Positions 7,710 to 16,323 of a stretch of DNA of 64,000 nucleotides are shown piece by piece (positions within the stretch are counted from its first letter, which is position 1; the number at the start of each line of letters is the position of its first letter). The stretch is from assembly GCA_964534905.1 (NCBI GenBank), contig CAZHPZ010000002.1:1-64000 (forward strand). The letters are read 5' to 3'. The notes under the pieces are model-generated. The model searched no databases, was not told the DNA's origin, and was given only the letters and a program-made list of their open reading frames with translations. Position numbers and translations under genes: made by a program. Origin of the DNA: RGIG4608 sp964534905. Lineage in GTDB: Bacteria > Bacillota > Clostridia > Oscillospirales > CAG-272.

Positions 7710-9452
7710 TTAATTGGCAAACTGACTGTTATAAAGCTCGCTGTAAAAGCCGTTCTTGGCTATCAGCTCCGTATGATTGCCCATTTCGACTATGTTTCCG
7801 TCCTTCATAACGAGTATCAAATCAGCTTCCTTTATGGTTGAAAGTCTGTGAGCCACAATAAAGCTTGTTCTTCCTCTCATCATATTGGAAAATGCCTCTT
7901 GAATCTTCAACTCTGTTCTCGTATCTATTGATGACGTAGCTTCATCGAGAATAAGCACGGGAGGCAGAGCAAGCATAAGTCTTGCAATACAAAGCCTCTG
8001 CTTCTGTCCCTGCGAAAGAGTTTCGCCGTTATTTTCAAGCACGGTATTATATCCGTCCTTCATTCGCATAATAAAATTATGTGCATGTGCCAGTCGTGCC
8101 GCCTGTTCTATTTCTTCGTCCGTGGCATCGGGATTACTCATTGCGATGTTTTCTCTCACGGTTCCCGTCATAAGCCAAGTATCCTGAAGAACCATTCCGA
8201 TATTATCACGCAGACTCTCACGCTTGATATCACGTATATCAACACCGTCCACCGTTATTTTACCGCCGTTTACATCATAAAACCTCATAAGAAGATTTAT
8301 CAGCGTGGTTTTTCCGCATCCCGTGGGACCTACTATCGCTATTCTCTGTCCCGCCTTGGCAAAAAGATTAAAATCACGGATAAGCTTTTTATCGGGTGAA
8401 TATGAAAAATCGACATTTTCAATACTTATATCTCCCTTAGCATCGGTAAGCGTTACCGCATTGCTTAAGTCCGCAGGCTCCTCCTCTTCTTCGAGTAACG
8501 CAAAAATGCGTGAAGCACATGCAAAGGCATTTTGAAGCTCGGCTATAACACCGGATATTTCATTAAAGGGCTTTGTATACTGATTTGCATAGCTGAGAAA
8601 CACGGTAAGGCTTCCCACGGAAAACACGCCGCCTGTGGCAACCACGGTAAACGCTCCGACAAGGCTTACACCCGCATACACAAGTGAATTGACAAATCGT
8701 GTGCTCGGATTTACAAGAGATGAATAGAATATCGCTTTAAACGAGCATTTTTGCAATCTTGCATTTATCTCATTAAATCTTTCTTCACTCTTTTCGCTGT
8801 ATCCGTATGCCATAACGGTCTTTTGATTTTTTATCATTTCATCGACAAGTGCGGTCTCATCCGCCCTCGTTGCAGACTGCTCACGGAACATACTGTACGT
8901 ATGATTGGCTATAAATCTTGCCACAAAAAGCGACAGAGGCGTTATAAAAATCACGACAAGCGCTATCTTATAGTTTATGGATATCATAAAGGCAAGTGTT
9001 CCGATAATTGTAATCACGCCCGTGAAAAGCTGTGAAAATCCAAGCAGCAATCCATTGGCAAAATGGTCTGCATCTGATATTACACGGCTGACAATATCGC
9101 CGTATGATCTGGAATCTATAAAAGAAAGCGGCAATCTCTGAATTTTATCCACGGCTCGATTTCTGATATCCATAACCACACCGTACGATATCTTATTATT
9201 TATTACATCCATAAGCCACTGAAATACGGCAGTAAGCAATATACATACGACAACCTTACCGAGAAGGGCGATTATACCCTCAAAATCAACGTTTCCCTGA
9301 TCGACGATGAGGTCTATCGCATCACCCACAAGTATCGGTACATAGAGTGTAAATACAACAACGGCAAGCGCCATAAGGATTGAAAGCGCAATCAGGAAAA
9401 GCTTACTGCTGAGCAAAGACAGCACCTTATTCAGCGTACTTGAGTTTTTCAT
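7710..9452 (-). CDS. ABC exporter half-transporter, subunit with the canonical Walker B
   Basis: 580 residues: an N-terminal six-helix exporter membrane domain (about 15-300) and a nucleotide-binding domain. Walker A GPTGCGKTT lies near residue 375, the signature is LSQGQ near 479, Walker B LILDEATSSID near 502 keeps the catalytic Glu, and the H-loop VAHRLS near 534 keeps His. The signature departs from LSGGQ. This is the TM288/BmrD-like half of a heterodimeric exporter whose partner is the overlapping upstream gene: their stop and start codons overlap by four bases. Such pairs export drugs, lipids or peptides, and substrates are not predictable here. The start is the ATG behind AGGAGGTG. Confidence 0.9.
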   Translation of the reverse strand: MKNSSTLNKVLSLLSSKLFLIALSILMALAVVVFTLYVPILVGDAIDLIVDQGNVDFEGIIALLGKVVVCILLTAVFQWLMDVINNKISYGVVMDIRNRAVDKIQRLPLSFIDSRSYGDIVSRVISDADHFANGLLLGFSQLFTGVITIIGTLAFMISINYKIALVVIFITPLSLFVARFIANHTYSMFREQSATRADETALVDEMIKNQKTVMAYGYSEKSEERFNEINARLQKCSFKAIFYSSLVNPSTRFVNSLVYAGVSLVGAFTVVATGGVFSVGSLTVFLSYANQYTKPFNEISGVIAELQNAFACASRIFALLEEEEEPADLSNAVTLTDAKGDISIENVDFSYSPDKKLIRDFNLFAKAGQRIAIVGPTGCGKTTLINLLMRFYDVNGGKITVDGVDIRDIKRESLRDNIGMVLQDTWLMTGTVRENIAMSNPDATDEEIEQAARLAHAHNFIMRMKDGYNTVLENNGETLSQGQKQRLCIARLMLALPPVLILDEATSSIDTRTELKIQEAFSNMMRGRTSFIVAHRLSTIKEADLILVMKDGNIVEMGNHTELIAKNGFYSELYNSQFAN

Positions 9453-11194
9453 TTTGTTTCACCTCCTGCGCCAAACTGAGAGTTATGTATCTCTCTGTAA
9501 ACAGAGCAATTATCAAGCAGCTCATCATGTGTTCCGAAGCCGACTGCTTCTCCCTCGTCAAGAACAAGTATTTTATCGGCATTTCTTATAGATGATGTTC
9601 TCTGAGAGACAATCACAAGCGTTATTCCGCAAATATTCTCTCTGATGGAAGCACGTAAGCGAGCGTCCGTGGCATAGTCAAGCGCCGACGAGCTATCGTC
9701 AAGAATAAGTATTTTAGGATTCCTTACAATAGCACGTGCAATATTCAGTCTTTGTCTTTGACCGCCGGAAAGATTCTTTCCGTCCTGAAGCACCGCAAGC
9801 TCCAATCCCTCACCCTTTTCCTTTACGGTATCCGCAAGCTGTGAAATTTCAAGCGCTCTCCAAATCTCCGCATCATTCGCATCAAGCTTACCGAAGCAAA
9901 CATTATCCCTGACTGTACCGGCAAATGCGGTATTCTTCTGCATAACAACGGCAATATTCTTTCTTAATGCTTCGACGTCATATTCAAGCGCATTTTTACC
10001 GAATATGCGCACCTCTCCCTCCGTTGCGTCGTAAAATCTCGGTATAAGTCCAACAAGGCTCGATTTGCCCGAACCGCTTGATCCTATAATTCCGAGAGTC
10101 TCTCCGCTTTTTATTTCAAAAGAAATATTATCAAGCGCTTTAGCTCCCGCTCCGTTATATGTAAGCGATACGTTTTTGAATTCTATCGCCGTATCGCTCT
10201 CAGGCACTGTTTTATCCTCGCCTGACGTCTGCGAATTTTTAATTTCAAATACAGATTCAACTCTTTTTGCACAGGCAATGCTTCTTGTCAAAGTAACTAC
10301 CAAGGACGCAAATTTAATAAGTTCAACGAGTATCTGCGACATATAGTTATAAAGAGCTATCACGTCGCCGTTTTCAATCGCTCCGCTGTCAACACGAAGT
10401 CCTCCGACATAAATCAGCGTAACAACGGCAAGGTTTATGAGCACATATGTTATAGGATTGAGAAAAGCGGAGATCTTACTTACCTTCATCTGAAGAGTAG
10501 TCAATGCGGAATTTTGATTTTCAAATTGCTCCTTTTCGCTTTTCTGATTATTAAAAGCACGGATAACGCGAACTCCGATAAGATTTTCTCTTACAAGTGC
10601 CAAAACCTTATCAAGTCCTCTCTGTACCCTTTTATAAAGAGGGATAGTCAAAGCCATTATTACCGCAACAACGGCAAAAAGCACGGGAACAACGACCGCA
10701 AAAACAAGCGCCGACGAGGAGTCAACGTAAAATGCCATGGCAACTGCTCCGAACACCACGAACGGAGAACGCAACAGCAAACGCAGGCACATATTAACTC
10801 CGGTTTGAATTTGATCGATATCACTCGTCATTCTCGTTATCATCGTAGATGTTCCGAGGTCATCAAGCTCGGTAAATGACAAGCCCTGAATATGCGCGAA
10901 AAGCTTGGAGCGCAAATTAGTGGCACATCCGACAGCCGCACGCGCTGAAAAACGCTGAGCGGTTATAGAAGCGACAAAGCCGAGCGCGGCAAATATCGCA
11001 AGCAAAATCACGCAGCGTATTATATGTCCCTTGTCTCCCGTTTTAATTCCGTCATCAATAATAGAAGCTATCACAAGCGGAACTAAAAGCTCAAAAAAAG
11101 CCTCTGTAAACTTAAGCAAGGGTCCGAGAATACATTCCTTTGTGTATCCCTTAAGACATTCGATTACTTTTTTCACAATGTATTTACCTTTCAT
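9449..11194 (-). CDS. ABC exporter half-transporter, subunit with degenerate catalytic residues
   Basis: 581 residues with the same layout as its partner: six membrane helices, then a nucleotide-binding domain with Walker A GSSGSGKSS (near 375) and a canonical signature LSGGQ (near 476). Two catalytic positions are changed. Walker B reads LILDDSSSALD, with Asp where the catalytic Glu should be, and the switch His is Gln (IVSQRTSS). In TM287/288 and BmrCD the same pattern creates one degenerate and one active ATP site, so the two proteins should form an asymmetric heterodimer. The ATG at 11194 has GAGGAA 12 bases upstream, a rather long spacing, and ATTATA at 11213-11218 gives a possible -10 box on this strand. 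Confidence 0.9.
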   Translation of the reverse strand: MKGKYIVKKVIECLKGYTKECILGPLLKFTEAFFELLVPLVIASIIDDGIKTGDKGHIIRCVILLAIFAALGFVASITAQRFSARAAVGCATNLRSKLFAHIQGLSFTELDDLGTSTMITRMTSDIDQIQTGVNMCLRLLLRSPFVVFGAVAMAFYVDSSSALVFAVVVPVLFAVVAVIMALTIPLYKRVQRGLDKVLALVRENLIGVRVIRAFNNQKSEKEQFENQNSALTTLQMKVSKISAFLNPITYVLINLAVVTLIYVGGLRVDSGAIENGDVIALYNYMSQILVELIKFASLVVTLTRSIACAKRVESVFEIKNSQTSGEDKTVPESDTAIEFKNVSLTYNGAGAKALDNISFEIKSGETLGIIGSSGSGKSSLVGLIPRFYDATEGEVRIFGKNALEYDVEALRKNIAVVMQKNTAFAGTVRDNVCFGKLDANDAEIWRALEISQLADTVKEKGEGLELAVLQDGKNLSGGQRQRLNIARAIVRNPKILILDDSSSALDYATDARLRASIRENICGITLVIVSQRTSSIRNADKILVLDEGEAVGFGTHDELLDNCSVYREIHNSQFGAGGETK

Positions 11195-11258
11195 TCATTA
11201 TTTATTCCTCATATTATAACACATTTTTATAAATAATTAAAGTATTTATAAAAATTTC

Positions 11259-11292
11259 TTGCAAAAAAGATTAAAATATGTTATGATATAAT
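11259..11292 (+). promoter_or_regulatory. Promoter of prfB
   Basis: TTGCAA at 11259-11264 with TATGAT at 11282-11287 (17-bp spacer). An overlapping extended -10, TGATATAAT ending at 11292, is an alternative. Both put the start shortly before 11300, and GGAGG precedes the ATG at 11330. Confidence 0.55.
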
Positions 11293-11329
11293 TTGGATTA
11301 ATATTGTAAACGATCATCGGAGGATTAAA

Positions 11330-12436
11330 ATGATAATAGAACTTGAAGAATACAAATACAAGCTCATAGGAATGAGAAAGGATATTTCGGAGCTCAGGCA
11401 CTCGCTTCGAATAGACGAGCTTACAAAAAGCGTAAACGAAATGGAGGAAAAAACGCTTGACCCCGATTTTTGGTCAAATCAGGACAATTCCTCAAAAATA
11501 CTTCAGCAAATAAAGCAGGGCAAGAAAAAGCTCGACGAATTTAACGGACTTGTTCAGCGCCTTGAGGACGCTATCGCTCTGGCGGATATGGCTATTGAAG
11601 AAAACGAAGAAGCATATGCCGATGAGGTTAAGACAGAGCTTGAATTTGTCGAAAAAGAAGAAGAAAGAATGAGAATCGAGATTCTTCTATCAGGAGAATA
11701 TGATCACCACAACGCAATAGTTTCATTCCATCCGGGTGCAGGCGGAACAGAGGCGCAGGACTGGGCTCAAATGCTTTACAGAATGATAACACGTTGGGCA
11801 GAGGCTCACGATTACAACGTCAAGCTTCTTGACTGGCTCGACGGAGATGCTGCGGGAATAAAGAGTGCTACGATACTTGTTGAGGGTGATAATGCTTACG
11901 GATATCTGAAAAGCGAAAACGGAGTTCACCGCCTTGTACGTGTATCCCCCTTTGACGCAAACGGCAGGCGTCAGACATCATTCGCTTCAATAGAGGTCAT
12001 GCCGGAATTCGAGGACGACAACACTATTGAAATACGTCCGGAGGACATTGAGGTAACGGCACACCGTTCAAGCGGTGCGGGAGGTCAGCACATCAACAAG
12101 ACCGACTCGGCTATCAGAATTCTTCACAAGCCAACCGGTATAGTAGTCGGATGTCAGACAGAGCGTTCTCAGCTTCAAAACAAGGAAACGGCAATGAAAA
12201 TGCTGAAATCAAAGCTTCTTGAGATAAAAATAAGTGAAAATCTTGAAAGAGTTGAGGACATTCAGGGTAACAAGGCAAATATTGAATGGGGATCTCAGAT
12301 ACGCTCGTACGTATTTATGCCCTACACTCTCGCCAAGGACACGAGAACCGGATATGAAAACGGCAATATTCAGGCAGTTATGGACGGCGATATAGACGGA
12401 TTTATCAATGCATATCTCAGATATATAACAAAATAA
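11330..12436 (+). CDS. prfB: Peptide chain release factor 2
   Basis: 368 residues, full length. RF2-specific features are the SPF anticodon-like tripeptide in VRVSPFDANGRR, which reads UGA/UAA, and the GGQ catalytic loop in RSSGAGGQHINKTDSAIRI, which triggers peptidyl-tRNA hydrolysis. The N-terminal helical domain and the FHPGAGGTEAQDW segment also match. The reading frame runs uninterrupted through the point where most bacteria carry an in-frame UGA and a +1 frameshift: here the codons after HSL are CGA ATA GAC, so there is no stop and no autoregulatory frameshift. The gene has its own promoter and terminator and is not in an operon. Confidence 0.96.
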   Translation: MIIELEEYKYKLIGMRKDISELRHSLRIDELTKSVNEMEEKTLDPDFWSNQDNSSKILQQIKQGKKKLDEFNGLVQRLEDAIALADMAIEENEEAYADEVKTELEFVEKEEERMRIEILLSGEYDHHNAIVSFHPGAGGTEAQDWAQMLYRMITRWAEAHDYNVKLLDWLDGDAAGIKSATILVEGDNAYGYLKSENGVHRLVRVSPFDANGRRQTSFASIEVMPEFEDDNTIEIRPEDIEVTAHRSSGAGGQHINKTDSAIRILHKPTGIVVGCQTERSQLQNKETAMKMLKSKLLEIKISENLERVEDIQGNKANIEWGSQIRSYVFMPYTLAKDTRTGYENGNIQAVMDGDIDGFINAYLRYITK

Positions 12437-12621
12437 TTCAAAAAAGGCTTCCCGTTGGAAGCCTTTTGATATGTCCCGAGCCATTCTTCGGGAATTTCGG
12501 TATTGTCGGAAAAATTATCGGACAAAGCAAAAGAGGCGAAAAGCAAAAGAAAAATCGCAAAGGCGAATATTCTCCTTTTAAGCTCTTCTCTGCTTCGTAC
12601 CGATTTGATTTTATATTTCAT
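12370..12621 (-). CDS. Possible small membrane-anchored protein overlapping the prfB 3' end
   Basis: 83 residues, unrecognised. The N terminus is basic, then a strongly hydrophobic segment (RRIFAFAIFLLLFASFALS, residues about 16-34) like a signal anchor. The ribosome binding site GAGGTGAG precedes the ATG, and the gene starts 44 bases after tmcAL in the same direction, suggesting one transcript. The last 22 codons run antisense over the end of prfB and read through the hairpin at 12443-12470, which is odd and may mean that the original stop codon was lost or that the frame is fortuitous. I favour a real gene whose tail has changed, with low certainty. Confidence 0.4.
   Translation of the reverse strand: MKYKIKSVRSREELKRRIFAFAIFLLLFASFALSDNFSDNTEIPEEWLGTYQKASNGKPFLNYFVIYLRYALINPSISPSITA
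12443..12470. terminator. Terminator after prfB
   Basis: AAAGGCTTCC and GGAAGCCTTT form a 10-bp stem with a four-base loop. The + strand has only four T after it, while the minus strand has six T, so it may act in both directions. Confidence 0.6.
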
Positions 12622-12665
12622 ATTCTCTCACCTCAAGAAAGAATATTATCGGAGGCTGCAATTTA

Positions 12666-13817
12666 TTACTCCGCTATATATGGATTTTTTCTCACATAAA
12701 ATCCCTTATCCTTTTTATTTTCAAAGCACATCGTATAGAATGAATCAGCGCGCCTATCCAATTCCTTTTGTCTGCCATCCGGGGCTGAGGACGGTTTGGT
12801 TATCACAGGTATGCTGTTTTCTTTTTTTCTTATTTGAGACAAAATTTCTCTGCCGGCACCATTCGCCGCAAGCAATGTGGTATATTCGACATTTGCCTTA
12901 AGATCACGTTCTCTTATTCCGAGCAGCATATACAGCACCGCACGCCGAAGTGAGCTTGACGTATATTTTTTCGTTTGCAACGCTCTTTCGAATTCGGTAT
13001 AATCCGAACTTTGCTCCGCTACGCTGACAACCCTGTTTATAATTCCCGTATCTCTAACGGCAAGGTCAATGTCTCTGTCGCGGTAAAGTCTGAGATACAA
13101 AAGCAATGCATCGCTTGCATACTTAATATCCGACATTTCCGATTTTTCAAGGATCTCTGTCACCGCATGCGGTACATAGTCCATTATACTTTCTATGCCG
13201 CTCGACTCGATACTTTTTCTGACCGCACTCGCACTCGGATTTTCACCGCATATGAGAGTATTCTCACGATACTGTGTGCCCTCTCTTTTTATCGGATATA
13301 TTTCCATATTATAATTACGCGTAATAATTGCCTTAGCATATTCTATTCCGAGGATATCATTCGATTTTATCTCGTCGCAGCCGCTCATTTGCGCAAGAAG
13401 GTCAAAATACGCACCGGCGCTCTCTTCTCCCTTTGGCAATGCTGTACAGGCGTTTTTAAACTCATCGGATGACGCAACATTCGCAATTTGCAATATTTTT
13501 TCCTTGCCTCCGCTTTCGGAGCCGAAGCAAAGCTTATCTACACCGAGTGAATAAAGAATATCCACTCCTGCACGTGCAAAATATTCGGCACTTGAAATAC
13601 AAAAAGGCATCGGCAATTCAACCACCGCATCCGCTCCGCACATCACAGCCGACTTGGCTCTTGTGTATTTGTCAGTGAGTGCCACTTCGCCTCGTTGGGT
13701 AAAATTTCCGCTCATAACACAAACAATGGGCTCATCGGATATCTCTCTTATTTTATTGATTTGACTTAAATGACCGTTATGAAACGGATTGTATTCACAA
13801 ATTATTCCAAACGACAT
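12666..13817 (-). CDS. tmcAL: tRNA(Met) cytidine acetate ligase (TmcAL/YlbM family)
   Basis: 383 residues; B. subtilis TmcAL is slightly longer. The first residues MSFGIICEYNPFHNGHLSQI contain the HxGH nucleotide-binding motif, followed by VCVMSGNFTQRGE and the GADAVVELPMPFCISSAEYFA segment that marks the family; FGSESG is the second binding motif. The enzyme activates acetate with ATP and acetylates the wobble cytidine of elongator tRNA-Met. It lies next to the divergently transcribed acetate kinase gene, which also uses acetate, but these are separate transcripts and a functional link is only a guess. AGGGGAT precedes the ATG. Confidence 0.88.
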   Translation of the reverse strand: MSFGIICEYNPFHNGHLSQINKIREISDEPIVCVMSGNFTQRGEVALTDKYTRAKSAVMCGADAVVELPMPFCISSAEYFARAGVDILYSLGVDKLCFGSESGGKEKILQIANVASSDEFKNACTALPKGEESAGAYFDLLAQMSGCDEIKSNDILGIEYAKAIITRNYNMEIYPIKREGTQYRENTLICGENPSASAVRKSIESSGIESIMDYVPHAVTEILEKSEMSDIKYASDALLLYLRLYRDRDIDLAVRDTGIINRVVSVAEQSSDYTEFERALQTKKYTSSSLRRAVLYMLLGIRERDLKANVEYTTLLAANGAGREILSQIRKKENSIPVITKPSSAPDGRQKELDRRADSFYTMCFENKKDKGFYVRKNPYIAE

Positions 13818-13847
13818 ATTTATCCCCTTTTATTTTGTTAAAATCTA

Positions 13848-13876
13848 TTGAAATATTCGTTTTTATGTTGTATAAT
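13848..13876 (+). promoter_or_regulatory. Promoter of ackA
   Basis: TTGAAA at 13848-13853 and TATAAT at 13871-13876 with a 17-bp spacer. The predicted start near 13883 leaves a short leader containing TTGGAGG before the ATG at 13912. Confidence 0.75.
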
Positions 13877-13911
13877 AGGTATGTATTAAAATTTTTGGAG
13901 GTTCATTTAAA

Positions 13912-15120
13912 ATGAATGTACTCGTTGTAAACGCGGGCTCAAGCTCGCTTAAATATCAGCTTTTCGATACTTCAAGCAATACCGTTATCGCTAAGGGTAT
14001 CTGCGAAAGAATCGGTATCGACGGCAAGCTCACCCATAAGCAGCTCGTTAGCGGAAAGACGTTTTCGGCAGATATTGATATGCCCAATCACACAGTTGCT
14101 ATGAAGAGCGTTGTCGATGCACTCACCAGCAAGGAGCACGGCTGCATAAGCAGTATGAGTGAGATTGAAGCTGTAGGACACAGAATTGTCCACGGCGGAC
14201 ACTATTTCTCACAGTCTGTAATTCTCACCGATGAGATATACAACATTCTCGACACAAAATGCCGTGATCTCGCACCCTTGCACACGCCCGCTCATCTTCA
14301 GGGAATCAAGGCTTGTCTCGATATTATGTCGGATACACCTCAGGTTCTCGTATTTGATACGGCGTTCCATCAGACTATGCCCCAAGAGGCTTATATGTAC
14401 GGAGTTCCCTACGAGCTTTATGAGGAATACGGCATTCGCCGTTACGGTGCTCACGGCACATCTCACCGCTACGTTGCCGGAGAAATGATCAAAATTCTCG
14501 GCAAGGCCGAAGGCACGAAGATCGTTACCTGCCACCTCGGAAACGGCTCATCAATAAGTGCTGTAAAGGACGGCAAATGCATTGATACATCTATGGGATT
14601 CACTCCTCTCGCAGGCGTTCTTATGGGAACACGCTGCGGCGATATGGACCCTGCGGTCGTTCCGTTTATTATGGAAAAGCTTGATCTTACACCGGCAGAG
14701 GTAAATAATTATATGAACAAGAAGTGCGGCTTCCTCGGCATTTCCGGTGTTTCTTCCGACTGCCGTGATATAGAGGCTGCAATTCGTGACGGCAACGAGC
14801 GTGCCGCTCTCGCTATTGACATGGTATCTTACCAGATCAAAAAATACATCGGCTCCTACACTGCCGCTATGGGCGGTCTCGACGCGATAGTATTCACTGC
14901 CGGAATCGGCGAAAACACCGCTACTATCAGAAGAAAGTCTCTTGAGGGACTTGAATATCTCGGAATTGAGCTTAACGACGATGTCAACTGCAAGACATTC
15001 GGTTCTTCGGGAATTACAAAGCTTTCTACCGACAATTCAAAGGTTCAGATATATATGATCCCCACGAACGAGGAGCTTATGATCGCACAGGATACCGAAG
15101 CGCTTGTAAAATCAATCTAA
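13912..15120 (+). CDS. ackA: Acetate kinase
   Basis: 402 residues, normal length. The ASKHA-fold signatures are present: VLVVNAGSSSLKYQL at the N terminus, HRIVHGGHYF, DTAFHQTMPQEAYMYGVPY, RRYGAHGTSHRYV, HLGNGSSISA, GFTPLAGVLMGTRCGDMDP and FTAGIGENTATIR. It converts acetyl phosphate and ADP to acetate and ATP, the last step of acetogenic fermentation. Phosphotransacetylase is not adjacent and must be encoded elsewhere. The gene is transcribed alone from its own promoter to a strong terminator, and its codons are biased as in a highly expressed gene. Confidence 0.97.
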   Translation: MNVLVVNAGSSSLKYQLFDTSSNTVIAKGICERIGIDGKLTHKQLVSGKTFSADIDMPNHTVAMKSVVDALTSKEHGCISSMSEIEAVGHRIVHGGHYFSQSVILTDEIYNILDTKCRDLAPLHTPAHLQGIKACLDIMSDTPQVLVFDTAFHQTMPQEAYMYGVPYELYEEYGIRRYGAHGTSHRYVAGEMIKILGKAEGTKIVTCHLGNGSSISAVKDGKCIDTSMGFTPLAGVLMGTRCGDMDPAVVPFIMEKLDLTPAEVNNYMNKKCGFLGISGVSSDCRDIEAAIRDGNERAALAIDMVSYQIKKYIGSYTAAMGGLDAIVFTAGIGENTATIRRKSLEGLEYLGIELNDDVNCKTFGSSGITKLSTDNSKVQIYMIPTNEELMIAQDTEALVKSI

Positions 15121-15131
15121 CCGTATTTTTC

Positions 15132-15163
15132 AAAGGTTGCTGCCACATGCAGCAACCTTTTTA
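15132..15163 (+). terminator. Terminator of ackA
   Basis: AAAGGTTGCTG and CAGCAACCTTT form an 11-bp stem with a seven-base loop, followed by TTATTCTATT. Confidence 0.85.
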
Positions 15164-15191
15164 TTCTATTATACCATTTTTTTTAACAATT

Positions 15192-16235
15192 TCAATTCCC
15201 CGCAAACATTTTATCGCAAAATCTTTCCGTAAATTTTTCTTTGGCATCGAAGTTCATTGCAGATCCGTATATCTCCTCAAGAATAAAATGATATTTTTTG
15301 ATTTTTTCGAATTCATTTAAAGCAAGCTCCAACACCTCATCTCTCACTCTTATCGCAGATCTGTACTCGCCTCTGAGCGCGCTTATTTTGTCGACACACA
15401 AAAAGCGTTTCATATTGATCACACGTGCTCCGTCCCTCATTCCGTTGCCTATCTCGAATGTCACTCCCGACGATACCATACACAACGCATCAAGCCTTTC
15501 TTTAATTATCGGATGATTTGACAAATGCATATCTATATGCTTTTTCTTCATAGCACGGTATATAGCATCCAAAAGTATATGTGCACTCTCGAAATAATCA
15601 CTCACATCATAATATATTACGGCATTATTGTAATACGTGTCAAAATTACCGAGTCCGCGCATACCGACAGATCGTACAAGCAGGTGCTTTTCTTTACCGC
15701 TTTCGACAGTCATGCCTTTCGCGAATTTTTCGGCAAACATATCTATTTTTTCTGTCTTGACCGCCGTGCGTATCAGGCTCTCGATATTATTGCTTATTGA
15801 ACGGTAAGCGGACAGATAACGATATGCGTTTTCAAATCCCATTTGCTTTTTGCGGTTTATATCCTCGATTATTTTTCGACTTCCGCGCAGCATATCCTCA
15901 TTCAGAAATTCGCCGAGATTTATCACAGCTTCAACCGCACCTATCATCTTAGGCTCATATATGTGCGGCGCCGTTCCGTCAAGCACGGCAATCGCGGGCT
16001 CCTTTATTATAATTCCGTCAAGCGATGAGGAATCCGACGAGCAATAAATATACCTCACACTCAACCCGTTTTTCTCCGCTCTTTCTGCAATATCCCTCAT
16101 AAACCTTGCCTTTCCCGTTCCCGAGCCTCCCTTTATGACATATATCCTATTAAGCTCATCAATATTAAATACACCGTCATAATAAGAGCAGAATCCGTCC
16201 GCAGAATTTGAAGCCGCAAAATATTTTTCTTCCAT
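15192..16235 (-). CDS. P-loop ATPase-like protein of the PRK06851 family with altered Walker A
   Basis: 347 residues. The opening (FAASNSADGFCSYYDGVF, then YVIKGGSGTGKA and CSSDSSSLDGIII, AVLDGTAPHIYEPK, INLGEF) matches the conserved clostridial ATPase family known as PRK06851, of unknown function. The P-loop at residues 36-43 reads GGSGTGKA: the Ser/Thr that normally binds Mg is Ala. Members of this family, as I remember them, carry a second P-loop in the C-terminal half; here that place reads HLLVRSVGMRGLGNF and has no Walker A. Both nucleotide sites therefore look compromised. The start is the ATG at 16235 with GGAGG seven bases upstream; a TTG two codons earlier is too close to the ribosome binding site. 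No function is claimed. Confidence 0.75.
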   Translation of the reverse strand: MEEKYFAASNSADGFCSYYDGVFNIDELNRIYVIKGGSGTGKARFMRDIAERAEKNGLSVRYIYCSSDSSSLDGIIIKEPAIAVLDGTAPHIYEPKMIGAVEAVINLGEFLNEDMLRGSRKIIEDINRKKQMGFENAYRYLSAYRSISNNIESLIRTAVKTEKIDMFAEKFAKGMTVESGKEKHLLVRSVGMRGLGNFDTYYNNAVIYYDVSDYFESAHILLDAIYRAMKKKHIDMHLSNHPIIKERLDALCMVSSGVTFEIGNGMRDGARVINMKRFLCVDKISALRGEYRSAIRVRDEVLELALNEFEKIKKYHFILEEIYGSAMNFDAKEKFTERFCDKMFAGN

Positions 16236-16273
16236 ATCCAATCCTCCATAAAGTTATAACAGTATAAATTTAT

Positions 16274-16307
16274 GAAAAAGAAGAGCGATTTGTTAAAAAA
16301 TCGCTCT
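16274..16307 (-). terminator. Terminator of rqcH
   Basis: On the minus strand AGAGCGATTT pairs with AAATCGCTCT around a six-base loop and is followed by TCTTTTTC. It separates rqcH from the downstream PRK06851-like gene. Confidence 0.75.
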
Positions 16308-16323
16308 TTAAACGGATATAAAA

